Below, piece after piece: positions 40,858-52,460 of a DNA stretch of 64,000 nt; position 1 is the first letter of the stretch, and every line of letters begins with the position of its first letter. A program made the translations under genes and the position numbers. The stretch is from Cordylochernes scorpioides (lineage: Eukaryota > Arthropoda > Arachnida > Pseudoscorpiones > Chernetidae): positions 142,176,673-142,240,672 of the forward strand of contig CP092864.1 in assembly GCA_030710605.1 (NCBI GenBank). The letters run 5' to 3'. The notes beneath the pieces are model-generated. The model saw nothing but the letters and a program-made list of their open reading frames with translations. It did not search any database and was not told where the DNA came from.

Positions 40858-41490
40858 AAGGCGCAGCTGGATCTGTAAAGAAAAAAAAATATTTTTTTCT
40901 CAAAATATTTCGAGAGATTGCTGCTCCCTCTTTATCAATTTATTGTACAGTAAACTTAATTTACAAATTCTTATAGATCACATGCAAACAAATTTGTCAT
41001 TAGTCAAAAATAATTATTGATAATAATACATTAAAAATTAAAATTGAAAATAATAATAATAAAAATATTATGAAAATTAAAGGTTTTTGTGAAATTAGTA
41101 ATGCAGTATTTTATATAACGTTTTTTTGAAACAAAATGTGAGGAAATAAAAAATAGAAATAAATGACGTTGATTGCGATTATTATAAAATTATTATAAGG
41201 TTCGGGGATTTCTTCATATTGTAACCAAGTATTTATTCATTTTATTATTTTTATTAACAGAGTGGTCATTTTCATATTTATATTTTGCTACTCTGTAAAT
41301 TCCCCTCGTGGCTTATATTTTGTTTACCTTTCGTAGTTTGTCCTTGCCTGAAATAAATTGCTGTGTCATCCTGAAGTTTTTGTCTTCCCTAATTTTCCAC
41401 GTGGCAATACGTGGCTTTATTGATGCTATGGCTTCCAGGAACTTCCTCTGGGGTAAAAGTGTAACAATAATGGTTCTTTGTTATTTGTAT
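40858..41490 (+). repeat. Dispersed repeat, copy 2
   Basis: Plus counterpart of 27740-28475, interrupted by the solo LTR 41220-41406. Lacks the FB2 seen in copy 1. The 40600-40857 stretch before it is AT-rich with nothing recognised. Confidence 0.75.
41220..41406 (+). mobile_element. Solo LTR, Gypsy-like
   Basis: TGTAACC...CACGTGGCA, same family as 26428 and 32235. Flanks atat and atac. Copy 1 of the host repeat near 27905 lacks it. Confidence 0.8.
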
Positions 41491-44140
41491 TGAGAAGTCG
41501 GCAGGCGACATAACATCTTGTTCAGTAGAAGCCCTCAGACACCTCGTGAATCGGTGTATCCTTTGCTACCAATCTTCGACGCCGTACATATTCCATCAGG
41601 GATCGTCAATTGCGATAACCTCTCCGAGCTTGTCACACACTACCAGACCCTTCACTACAAGATCACACCGTGCTCTTCCAACTGGAAGAGCAATCTGCTC
41701 TTCTTCCGCCTTGTGTTTCGACGATGCTTAGCTCGAATCTTGCAGTTGATCGAAAGACGAAATCCTTCAAAGATTCAGGGCCATTTTGGTCTTGTTCTGT
41801 AGAGATCTTTTGAAAATATGAACGGACATCAAGGCAGAGATTTTTGCCGAGATAAAGTACTTCAACGTCCTTCATGCCTATCTTAATGACCACGTCATAC
41901 GAATGGGTCGGTTTCTACAGGCCAAAAGCTCATGGCCTTGTGAATAGATGTTGACTATTCATCACCTCGGATGCGCGTCCTTCGCTCTGTTATGGCGAAT
42001 ATCTACGACCAGAGTGGAAACATCCTCGAAGCCAGAGGGTTGTACGCCACGGAGTATTTTTTTATTTTCAAGAAACGGTTCGCCCGCGTGTCGTGTGATC
42101 CAAAAGCCAACGCGGGTTGATAACTACTGAATGACAGAGACTCCCTATAGCACTTCAAAATTTCTGTGGAAGAAACCTCCGTTGCTGAGAAGTATGCCGT
42201 TCAAGAAAATACCTGGAAGGGATGACTTGCTCTGAGCACTGTTGCTACCTTTTGAAACCTTCTTTGTGGGATCCTTTCAACGGGTCTTCGTTAAGTCAGT
42301 ATTCTGGGGGCTCTACTTCCTTCATTTCAGCAAAATATAATCTGCCTTGTTCCCAAGATGAACGATCCCAAGCCCGGATGTAAAAGGAGGAGGTGGAGCA
42401 GTAACAAGCTCGATAAAAAACCAGGGTTCAGTTGGCCCAGCTGATAGCACCCTGTAAGGGCTCCTATCCTTGGGTTACAGGTTAATCAGCAGCGTATGTT
42501 CTCCATATTAGGAGCGGCTGCACAATGCGTCTGTTCCTCATGTTAATACCAGGTCAAAGTCCAAGTTACACCTCTCTGTAGGTGACCTCGGGGAAATTCT
42601 GGATAAAACCAGCACTCTAACGTAACTGACATATAACCTATATGGAGTCGTGCATAAGAAGAGTTCTTGAACTTCTTTATGAGCACGACCTCTAAGATCT
42701 TGTCTAATTTAGACTAAAAAAAAATAAGTAAAAAAAAAAAACGGTGGTTGAGCCTTGAGTTTCTACCGTTTTTTTTTTTTGCCAACAATTTTCGATTCGG
42801 TTCTAAGTAGGATCCTCTTCGAACGACTGCGGCCTCGTTTTTCTCACCTAGTGCTGTAGTGCCAGACATTTTCCGTTCCGGAAAAGTAATCCTCATGAAA
42901 CATTGCGCTATTGTCTGACGAGGTCGTATCGTGGAACGGCTCATTGATAGCTGCAATTGTCACCGATTGAAAGTCTTATTTCGAATCCTTTGAGTTTTCT
43001 GATGTTCCACATGGTTCCAGTATGCAGGTATGACGCCGCTCTCAGAATCAAGATATTTCACAATAGTATCATCCATCCACTCAGCGGAGACAAGCAAGGT
43101 GCGTGCTATCGCCGCATTTTTCAACCTTGCCTATTAGTCCTTTTGTCGGGAAAAGAATATGTTAATATTCTCTTCTGTATAAATTTCTATCTTTTGAAAC
43201 TATGTAAATTTAATTCATTTTTGTTAAAAATATATTTGTCATATGTAAATACATATATGTAAATATGTATTGGTGACTATAGATAAATAGTTGTTGTAGT
43301 TCACTGACTCTCGTGTTGTTTCTTGGCTTGTTCGAGAGGCCGATCACTGCCAGATACCTGCCCTAGAGACAACGAAATTCCGCAGTTATTTCTTGGAGTC
43401 GCCCTTTCCTACATAGAGATAGGTTTGTGTTCTCCACCCCGGGACCTGAAATAGAGACTTTGGAGGTCTGGGCAAAATAGAGCCTGGCCACTGCGCCGCT
43501 GAACGCGACACCCTTCCTGCATCGCCTGGAGCTACTACTCGGTTGCGAGAATTTCTTGGCCTAGGCCGATGGCATCACCCTGTTCTTTCGAACTGATGAT
43601 AAGTTTGAGATTAAAAGAGCCATCTTCTATGAGTTCCTGCAAGCGTTAGGAATTCTGGTGAATTTCGATGGAACAAGGGCCTCTGGTGGGGCGCGTAGTG
43701 ATATCAGACCGACACTTCGTTAGGCATCTGTTGGTACAAGCCAACTGTAAACCTAGAATATGCAATTTTGGTCCTGGAAGACCACCTAATTGAGCTATTG
43801 GAGACGGAAATCGCTACGTAGTTGCCCTTTGCCCGCAGTCTCTTCCCACCTCTGGAAGTAGAGAAAATTCAACTCCTTGGTGCTTTTCTTTTGCGACATC
43901 ATCTTAAAGGAAACCTGCCCACAATTTGCATTATATTAAATGCCGGGTGGTGACAAAATCATTCTCATGGATGGATTTGGCCTCTTCGACATTGGAAAGC
44001 ATCTTTTTTTTTACTTATCCTTTTATTAGTCTAAATTAGACAAGATCTTGGAGGTCGTGCTCATAAAGAAGTTCAAGAACTCTTCTTGGTTCTCTGTACA
44101 GGAATCCTTTGTCCTTTCCAATACAATTTAGTATTATGTA
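41491..44140 (+). pseudogene. Decayed coding-like region, origin unknown
   Basis: GC-richer than its surroundings, with broken open segments in several frames: 41491-41731, 41518-41802, about 41970-42117 (ANIYDQSGNILEARG) and about 43480-43690 (FYEFLQALGILVNFDGT). Stops and frame changes separate them. No family was recognised. A SINE fragment (42364-42546) interrupts it. Inverted repeats at 42657-42735 and 44008-44097 bracket the second half. It may be a relic of a large mobile element or DNA virus-like insert, or a dead host gene; the sequence does not decide. Confidence 0.4.
42364..42546 (+). mobile_element. SINE 5' fragment
   Basis: CCCAAGCCCGGATGTAAAAG through TGCGTCTGTTCCTCATGTTA, diverged, without tail. 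Confidence 0.7.
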
Positions 44141-44219
44141 TAAAAGAAACATTCGTGCTTTTAAATCCTTTCATTTTATATATATAGATGGCGCGTTATT
44201 GCTTTGTGTTAATTTATGC

Positions 44220-44505
44220 CTAACTGGCCTTGTCTTTATTGTTTGCGGAAGAGCATTGCTCGATGCAAATATTCGAATGTAATTCTACTGTCCTATAAGC
44301 TTATGTCCATAGTTTTCTTGAAAACCATTTCTGAGATTCCATCCTTCAATGCTGCGTATATAAGCAGAATCGTCCAATACAGTATTGAAGCTCTGAGAAG
44401 CGATCTGGTGGATTAAATTGGCGAAACCGCTGGGAGGGTTCACCACTGATGAGCCAAGCCCTCCCAATATATTTTTTCATCGCAGTAAGGGCAGTAGAAG
44501 TTTGT
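44220..44505 (-). mobile_element. Long relative of FB1
   Basis: Has TAAGCTTATGTCCATAGTTT, a unique middle (TGCGTATATAAGCAGAATCG) and one FB1 arm (GCGAAACCGCTGGGAGGG to GCAGTAAGGGCAGTAGAA). A repeat of the left flank (ATTATGTATAAAAGAAACAT) follows at 44506, so this may be a larger duplication. Confidence 0.5.
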
Positions 44506-44793
44506 ATTATGTATAAAAGAAACATTCGTGCTTTTAAATCTTTTCATTTTATATGTATAGATGGCGCGTTATTGCTTTGTGTTAATTTAGTATATGTTGG
44601 GGAGTGGCCTCTTCGGTTTTGCACCTAGTGCACATGGGGAAGCTTTTGGCTTCCTCTTTATAGACTAGAGGGCGCAGGTGACCAGATTTCCATCTGGCCA
44701 ACTGTGTCGACTTCCTTCTGTTTGGAAAGCATTTGAGATCTATTAAAGGAGTTCAATACACGTTGCGTTGTAGCCTAAATGCCTAGTCTTTGC

Positions 44794-45106
44794 TCACTGT
44801 GAATGGGGAGTTGCTAATATGGCGCACAACTCAACGTCACAGGCTGTTGAAGATATAGGAAACAGTCCCATAGATATCGGTGCTGGACCATTGACCACTG
44901 ATGCCACCTCATCTATAGTTACAAGTACCTTGTAGTACTTGTATCTTCCAATCAACGGAGGCTGTAGGTTCCCCAAACTTTGACCTCTTAAGGCTGCACG
45001 ATGGATATGGGCATACGTTGTGGACTGTGATGGTTCTTTAGCGTTCTTTCTACGGTCAACGCGTTGCACCTTTGCTGACGTCGCAGCATTGATGTATATA
45101 ACTTGA
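44794..45106 (-). CDS. Hypothetical protein fragment
   Basis: Open on the minus strand from just after a stop near 45109 to a TAA/TGA at 44794-44796, about 103 codons, with no ATG near the start of the frame. Balanced composition and blocks such as QPPLIGRYKYYKVLVTIDE look protein-like. No family was recognised. It may be an exon, a mobile element fragment or part of the decayed region to its left. Confidence 0.3.
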
Positions 45107-45555
45107 GCCTGTCACCTCGCTAGAGTTCCATTGTCTTGATGGAAAAAGCTCTTTCACAGAATTGTTTCCTGAACAAGTAATGAGAGAATTAGGAAAATAA
45201 CGTCTTCAAAAACGTCATTTTCTTTATAATATAATATTCCCTAACATTTTAGTCTTTCCCAAAAAGCTCTTATTTGTGTATTGTTTGAGAAAAGGTTTTG
45301 CGTGATACATTTACTTGTAATCACATAATTATATTTCAGAAATCTTTTTAAAAAAAAACTTTAATCTATAAATTCCCAGAAATTATCCTAACAAATATTC
45401 CTTTGAATTTATATATTATTTTATCCATATAATCCAATTTCTGGTTCAGAAAGCAAGATTGTAGCATTTTACCAAAGTGATTTTGCGAGTTGGAAAGAAC
45501 GCTGGACCAAATGTGTAGAGAAGAGAAGGTGGATATATTGAATAATGCTGATATA

Positions 45556-45896
45556 CAGTGGACCCTCGGTTTGCGAGCATAATCCGTTCCAGAGCCATGC
45601 TCGTACTCCAAAACGCTCGTAGTGCGAAACTAATTTCTTATTTTTAATAATTGAAACTCGAGATTTTCTTCTTGCTACGAACAATTGCACAGTTTCCCAC
45701 AGTTTACATATTTCCCGAATCTGATCTGAAGGGAGGGATCCCAGTGAATTTTCATCCATCACGATTACGGGCAACCATCACGAGTTGCTCGTAATGCGAA
45801 ATTTCACTCGTAATCCGAGGTAAAATTTTTCAAAAAATTTTGCTCGTACTGCGAAAAGCTCGTACTCCAAGGTGCTCGTAAACCGAGGGTCCACTG
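45556..45896. mobile_element. pogo/Tigger-type MITE, 341 bp
   Basis: CAGTGGACCCTCGGTTTGCG at the left and its complement at the right, flanked by TA. No transposase. ORFs at 45366-45774 cross it and are rejected. Confidence 0.85.
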
Positions 45897-46007
45897 TATA
45901 GCTAATATAGTTAGGTATTCATATAAACAAAGTTTATGGTTTGTCAAATAAAATTATTATTGATGATTGTGCATTACTTATTGACCCAATCTTGTAGAAC
46001 AGCCTGT

Positions 46008-46305
46008 GTTCAAAGTTTATATGTTAATTTTGTAATTATTTTTATTTTTTAATTCATAGAAGCATTTTTCTAGAAGATCTATTCAATTTTTATCATTATC
46101 ATCATTTTTTATTATTGTTTCTTTTCTTAGTTAGTAATCAAATCATTTGAAATTGTAGTTTATTTTTTGTTGTGTTCCTTTTTAAGCAATAAAATATATG
46201 TAGAACTAAGGTGTAATATTCAATTCAAGCATGTGGAACCAACATCGATTCATTTTTTAAAACAAAGCAAAATCATAAGCTTATACAACTTTCATTTTTT
46301 CATAC
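46008..46305 (+). repeat. Dispersed AT-rich repeat
   Basis: Second copy of 33272-33575. An FB1 remnant (GGATTAAACTGACGAAATC) follows at about 46310-46375. Confidence 0.7.
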
Positions 46306-46379
46306 AGCCTGAAGGATTAAACTGACGAAATCACGAGAAGGATTCTACATTGATGAGACAGGCCCTCCTTACTGTTAAT

Positions 46380-48005
46380 TTTCTTGAAGATGTATCCCTC
46401 TAGCTATAAAAATTAACAGAACTTATTTTTTTTTTTAAAGTTTATTTTCCTTCTTTAAAAATATTTACATAGAATCAATTTAACAAAACAAATTTAATCT
46501 CAAAATTAAACAAAACTCATTTACATATCTCTCGACAGAATATATTTACTCTAGTCTCTAGTCAAAACCCAATAAATAAATATATACACAATTTAATTAT
46601 TTTTATACGTCTGCTTAACTCTAAGTCCATTTACATCAATTACATATTATTCATTTGTTTCAGTTAGCAAGTTTCTTGACTCCACTCACAGGAATAATAC
46701 TCAAGACAACAGCACATTCATCCCCTCTCTCTGAATACATCCATCCTGCCCCAGCTGTTTGATCACCTCCCTCTCCCTCTATACTAAGAGGTATATATGT
46801 TATATTAAAATAGTATTTTGTTTAAAAATATATTTCATAGATACAAATACTGTTAAATTGACCGCCAGAGGTCAGGCTTCCCCTATAAAAACAAGTTGTT
46901 GTTTTATCCCCGTTAACCCCAGGCCCCCCAACTATGCTTTGTATATATTCCGCTTTATGCGTCCATCGGGGCTCAAAAATCATTCATTTTGGTTAGCAGC
47001 CCCGTAAATAAGGATATTTTCTCTCTCTCTATCCCCGTTAACCGGCTCAAAACTTGTGTGCATTATGTAAATAATCTTTTGTTTTCCTTATTCTACTCGC
47101 TTTAAGCCAGGCATTACTTTTATCAAACCATGTTTTTCATATATTCCATAAGTTCAATTAAATCTATTTTGATAACTGATTTTATTTAATCATTGCCACG
47201 ACTGCTCAACAAATATCTCTATTCTCAAAATAATCAGCATCAAGTATTAATTCTATATAACTAATTATCAAAAATCAAACAGAATTTTTTTTTTCTATTA
47301 TAACATATATATATATATATATATAGGGAGCTACTGTTCCACTCTCCTTGATGGTCTATTCTTCTTTTGTCTGTTCTCCTTTGTGTGATCTATGGCTTAC
47401 TCTTCATTTGTCCCTCCATAGGATGACTGGAACTTGTTACTGTATATGGAGGGACATTGTAATTCATTTATTTAAGAAATGTAATCATTTATTGTGCACA
47501 CTAAGTTGTTTGTTGCTGCTATCGACTGTATTCAATGGTGTGTTTCCCCCCTTCCACTCTATGAAGATTTTATCAAACCATGTTTTACTACCTCTCCCCC
47601 AATACACAATGCATTTTTCAAACAAAAAAAAATCTTTATAATTTTTTTTCTTCTTTCAATGCCACTTCCTCCATCCATCTCTTTTTTTTTTTTTTTTTTT
47701 TGTGAAAATTGATAAAAATATGGGTTTCGTGGTTTTTTAAGCTGCAGTTTGCGTTATTTCTTAGAAGAGTGTGTTGCACAAGTTCGCAGTTATATCAAGA
47801 TGCATCATCTATTTCTGAGGGCTGGTTGGTAAATCGACGTCTCTGTCGCCATCCTGATCCCAGCCTATTATACACTAGAGTGGCCTCAATTATATGACAT
47901 TTGGTTGACATTTACATCAACTTCTGGGTCACTTCCAGCATTACTTTCTTACTGATGCTAATTCTATTTATAAATATTTCTACAAACATAAAATTTTTCG
48001 ATTTT
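46380..48005. other. AT-rich stretch, no recognised gene
   Basis: Contains a short (AT)n run at about 47303-47325 and a poly(T) run at 47680-47701. ORFs of 62-97 codons overlap in several frames without recognisable motifs. Confidence 0.5.
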
Positions 48006-48010
48006 ATATA

Positions 48011-48188
48011 GAGTTAAACCTGTCTATAGCGCCCCCCTCTTAATAGCGCATCCCACTCTATAGAGCCCGATTTTAAATACGTAGTACAATGCGATTTACA
48101 TTAAAAGTGACCTGTCTATAGCACCTCCACTCTATAGCACCCTATTTTGGTGAGTCCCAAGAGGGGGCGCTATAGACAGGTTTAACTG
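48011..48188. mobile_element. pogo-type MITE
   Basis: AGTTAAACCTGTCTATAGCG and complement ends, right TA; the left terminal bases are mutated. Same family as 1865-2025. Confidence 0.75.
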
Positions 48189-48380
48189 TATGATCATTTT
48201 TCAGGGCGCGTCCCCAGGTGGCGGATAGGGGAACGACCTTCAGATATGAAGGCCAGCTGCGAAACAAGCAGAATAACTCTGACAAATAAGCAGTCGCGGA
48301 CCACAACAGCAGCATTGTTAGAAAGAGGAGAGAAAGATCTCTTTAAAAATCCTGAGTTCAAATGACCCGGTTGATAGACC

Positions 48381-48530
48381 TCAGCAAGGGGTACATTTAA
48401 TTTGTTGATATAGGGCCTTCCTCTCTGCATCAAGGGCTGTACAATTAAGCAGGTAATAGGGGATTTCTTTATTAATTTCCTTGTCACACAGTGTACACAT
48501 TAAGGTTTTGGCCTCAAACGTCAGAACGTG
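48381..48530 (-). pseudogene. LINE ORF2 C-terminal fragment
   Basis: Encodes LMCTLCDKEINKEIPYYLLNC then DAERKALYQQIK, close to the zinc-finger end of 55381-55566. The H of the C-C-H-C finger is replaced by Y here. Confidence 0.7.
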
Positions 48531-48919
48531 GTTTTTTAGAGCCTATATAGATTCTGTAGATTTTGACACGTCATATCTAACGTAGATGACGTTTTCCAAA
48601 TTTTATGCTGAGAGCAGAAACAACAACAAAAACAAAACACTAACTTACAATAACACACCTGTGACATTTCTTGATTTAAGAAAGCAGAAACAAATCATAC
48701 TATTACACAACTGCCTATTTGTGGAATATTCCAAATTTACTTTTGAGGAGAGCAACAAACCATAAAACACTGCTTGAGTATACTCTCATACTTTTACTAA
48801 GTGTTTTATTTTGAAAGGATAAGAAAATAAATACTTCATAACACACACACACTTTTGTGTAAAAAATAGACACTTCGGCCAGTTTTATTTTTGTTGAATC
48901 GTTGAGTAAATAAAACTTT

Positions 48920-49225
48920 CGTCTTTCTTATCTCCACATTGGGTGAAGTATAATGCGTCTGCCTTTTTCATCAAGACTGGGAGCACTACTCAGTGGCAGG
49001 CCGACTTAGCTCCAAAAGAAATGGCCACCTCTTAAATGAGGAACAGATGCCATGTGCAGCCGCTCCTAACATAGAGTACAAACGCTGCTCATCCTGTATC
49101 TCTGGATTAGGAGCCCTTACAGGGTACTATCAGCCGGGCCAGCTGAACCCAGGTTTTTTAGCGAGCTTGTTACTGCTCCCCCTCCTCCTTTTTCATCCGG
49201 GCTTGGGACCGGCAAAGGCGAAGTT
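48920..49225 (-). mobile_element. SINE, minus copy, short tail
   Basis: Flanked by aaataaaacttt (48908-48919) and aaataagacttt (49226-49237), 12 bp with one difference. It inserted beside an old CTTCGGCC-type hairpin arm (48860-48900). Confidence 0.85.
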
Positions 49226-49425
49226 AAATAAGACTTTAACGGGCCGAAATGTCTATTTTTCACAGAAACATGAATTCCGACCATGCAACCTCTATCTTCA
49301 AGACTTCAAATCTTGTTAAATGCGGGAATCAGGTTCTACAAAAGTGTCTTTAGTTTAATATATAACGTTAACCAAAGTGAGTTTTTGAACTATATAATAT
49401 AACATCTTCTGCCTTTTAAATAAAA

Positions 49426-49847
49426 CTAGCCGAATGACCCGGGCAACGCCCGTGTTTTACCCGATTGAATGTTTTTATTCAAATACTATTTGTTACAATT
49501 ATAAATTGGCGCCTTAAATAAATGCATATATTAGTTAATAACTATAGCCTATGTGCTTTATCTTTCTATGTACTGTTGGCTTCCGTAGGCGTCTCATACT
49601 GGGAAAAAGAAAGAGAGGATTCCATTTAGTTATTAACTAATATATGCATTTATTTAAGGAGCGACCCGCTCCAACACAATAGTTACAAAAACGAAAAAGC
49701 GAGTGGGGGAGGCAAGATGGGGGGGGGGGGGGGGGCAAAGGTGGCGTGATCGTAGCCAACCAATAGGAGGGCGCCATTCCAAAAAAAAAGCAAACGGTGA
49801 CAGAGATTATTAGGAGATGAAGAATGACGTTCGTAACTGTATATAGA
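49426..49847 (-). mobile_element. Small non-autonomous Helitron
   Basis: The 3' end (minus) has hairpin GGGCGTTGCCC and ends CATTCGGCTAG before a T, and matches 20932-22736 for about 90 bp. A likely 5' end TCTATATACAGTTACG lies at 49847. Internal inverted repeat at 49513-49546 / 49627-49660 and a poly(G) run at 49718-49735. Confidence 0.6.
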
Positions 49848-50070
49848 ATACTCTTGGCACTTCCTAAATTTTAAGAAAAACAAAAAAAAACCTTAATATA
49901 CACATTTCTGTATCCATTCACCCATTTACTGTTTATAGACAATTTAAACAATTATATTGATTCTTCTCATCAATTTTTACAAAGGTAGAAAAAATATAAA
50001 ATAGGAGAGTAAATAAAGGGTAGATAAAATGTAGGGGAATATTTATAGTTGTGTATGTGTACAAATTTCT
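49848..50070. other. No recognised feature
   Basis: AT-rich, no ORF or repeat recognised. Confidence 0.4.
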
Positions 50071-50346
50071 TCAGCAAGGAAGGCTTCCCCACCTTGAGAG
50101 AGTCCTCCTCCAGACAAGGTCTTCTTGAACACTCCTCAGTTCCACATCGAGGAAGTACCTATAGATGCGTGTCTTGGCAAACACCAGGATGGCCAGGGCG
50201 TCATCGTCTAGACTATGCCCGAAGACCCAGCCCTGCAGGTCAGGGGACCACCCGATTATGGTAAATGTCTCCCGGATGAGAGGCCTGATGTAGAGGCAGC
50301 ACCAGTACCGGTGAACCAGCGACAGATCGCCGGAGAGTTTGACTGT
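50071..50346 (-). pseudogene. LINE ORF2 C-terminal fragment
   Basis: Open on the minus strand from 50346 to TGA at 50071-50073. GDLSLVHRYWCC, RPLIRETFTIIGW and PDLQGWVFG align without gaps to 60981-61292 (SLAHRYWSC, RPVIREAFSIIGR). The upstream cysteines of the finger are lost. GC-rich codons, unlike the flanks. Confidence 0.75.
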
Positions 50347-50435
50347 CTATAGAAGGGAAAGCAAAAATACTTCTATTTCACAGAACACTTGCGAGAATTC
50401 AGGTTATGATGCAAACAAAACTCTGATATAATAAT

Positions 50436-50668
50436 TTTGCGGAAGAGAATTGCTCGATGCATTAAATATCTTAATTTTTAAATACATTTCTACAGTCCTA
50501 GGAACACATGTCCATAGTTCTTTCAAAACACCAATGCAGGATATATAATCAATTTTGTCCAATCAATAAATAATCTGTCTGTAGATTAAAATGATGAAAC
50601 ACACACCGCTAGGAGAGTTTACCATTAATGAGCCATGCGCCCTCCCTCTTTCAATTTCTATTTTATTT
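50436..50668 (+). mobile_element. Old FB1 relative
   Basis: CTACAGTCCTAGGAACACAT, CATAGTTCTTTCAAAACACC and CCGCTAGGAGAGTTTACCAT resemble 44220-44505, with many changes. Confidence 0.45.
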
Positions 50669-50688
50669 TATTTTTATTTTTTTAAGTG

Positions 50689-50849
50689 CAGTAGAACCTC
50701 CCTGTAAAGGACACCTAATTGCAGAGCTATAGTGTCCTTTAGGGGGGAGGTGTCCTCTTACCGGAGAGTTGCTAAATTGTCAAAATGGTAATTTTGCAAA
50801 TGAAAACTGTCCTTTGTAGAGAGGTGTTCGCTAAAGGGAGGTTTTACTG
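50689..50849. mobile_element. pogo/Tigger-type MITE
   Basis: CAGTAGAACCTCCCTGTAAA at the left and its complement CTAAAGGGAGGTTTTACTG at the right; right flank TA. Confidence 0.8.
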
Positions 50850-51184
50850 TATAAGAATTGTGTGTATAAAAATAGGTTTTAATTATATGTTACTCCATGA
50901 GGTTAAAGTGTGGTTCAGAAAGCAAGATGTAGCATTATACCTGAATGATTTTGTGAGTTGGAAAGAACGCTAGACCAAATGTGTACAGAGGGAAGGTAGA
51001 TATATTGAATGATATATAGCTAATAGTTAGGTATTCATATATACAAAGTTTATGGTTTGTCAAATAAAATCATTATTGATAATTGTGCATTACTTATTGA
51101 CCCAAACTTGTATATATCATATCTTCTCTAGTTTCTTGTATTCGCGTAAAAGCCTGTTGAAGGATGCCATAGTTATAATATTAT

Positions 51185-51297
51185 GAAAAAGGCATCTACC
51201 TTATCGTGAAACTGAAGGATAAGAAGATGCCATTTTCATAATTTATGCATCTTATCCTAGTACAATATCACATTTGTACTATTTTTTCTAATAATAT
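51185..51297 (+). mobile_element. Shrunken FB2 copy
   Basis: GAAAAAGGCATCTACCTTAT, a collapsed hairpin, then the FB2 tail ACATTTGTACTATTTTTTC. Confidence 0.6.
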
Positions 51298-51504
51298 TGT
51301 TTTAATTTTCAGCGATAGAGGGCGCTTAGTTGATGAGAATGTCACTGCTGTTGATGATGTTAATGTTTTAGCTATTATAATACTCCATACACACATTTTA
51401 TGATTGATAGCGCATGAACAGATAAAATCTTAACTACTTCAATACTAAAAACACGGTGTCATTGCTACTCACGTGTCCTCTTTGTATCAAGATAGCCTTG
51501 AAGT

Positions 51505-51972
51505 TAATAGATAATCGAATATCAAACCATGGCTACCCACACTGGCCCGCTCCTACTTCAGTAGAGAACAGCCAACTTGGCCATCCCGGGGGAAAGCGTT
51601 CGATCAGAAAGAACGCAACAAGAAGTGGCCTCAAGTTGACAAATAATCGTAATATAATTCCAAAATGTAAAACAAATCAAAACTTCCTACCAGTACAGTA
51701 GAACCTCCTTGTGAAGGACACCTAATTACAGAGCCAAAGTCTGAAATTAGGTGTCCTTTACAAGGAGGTTCTACTGTACTGGTAGGAAGTTTTGATTTGT
51801 TTTACATTTTGGAATTATTACGATTATTTGTCAACTTGAGGCCACTTCTTGTTGCGTTCTTTCTGATCGAACGCTTCCCCCCGGGATGGCCAAGTTGGCT
51901 GTTCTCTATTGAAGTAGGAGCCCGTTGCGGGCCAGTATGGGTAGTTATGGTTTGCTATTTGATTATTCCTTC
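51505..51972. repeat. Large palindrome with a MITE at its centre
   Basis: Arms of about 190 bp match closely: CTTGGCCATCCCGGGGG, GAAAGAACGCAACAAGAAG and GTTGACAAATAATCGTAAT appear inverted on the two sides. The centre is the 81-bp pogo-type foldback 51696-51776. Confidence 0.88.
51696..51776. mobile_element. 81-bp pogo-type MITE
   Basis: CAGTAGAACCTCCTTGTGAA and complement, flanked by TA on both sides. Confidence 0.8.
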
Positions 51973-52199
51973 TTAAAACTGATATATGTCGATTCCTCTT
52001 TTTATAATTATTCAAAATGTTGAGTAGCTAACAATAATTTCAAGATTTTTAAGTGAACAAAAAAGTCGTAAAAAAAATCTCTCCAGAAAATAGATCTTCC
52101 AAGCCCCGAGATTCCGGGCCTAGATACAGTGATACAATAACATAATTGTAAATGAACCTTGTGTATACTCACAATCCAAATTTTAGTGAATATGATTAA

Positions 52200-52460
52200 C
52201 TGGAGAACGACATTTGAAAATTAACCCGCATGTGTTTCTTTTAAACGAAAAATCGAAATTTATTTTAAGGAGAAATAATGATTATTCCTAACCTTAGGTA
52301 TGAAGTATGAAAGGATGAATTGTGAAGAGTAATGATGAACGGAAAAATAAAAGTGTCCAGGGATGGGAATCGAACCCACAGTGTTCCGCTTACCGGGCAG
52401 ATGACATGTCCAATAGGCTACCCTGGACATATTTTTCCGTTCGTAAATATCAAATAAAGT
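52200..52460 (-). repeat. tRNA-containing dispersed repeat
   Basis: Same body and order as 11850-12180, minus orientation. Confidence 0.75.
52356..52427 (-). tRNA. tRNA-like module
   Basis: Full-length with paired acceptor (TCCAGGG/CCCTGGA) and intact B box; one D-arm change (CCAATAGG against CCACTAGG). Confidence 0.5.
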
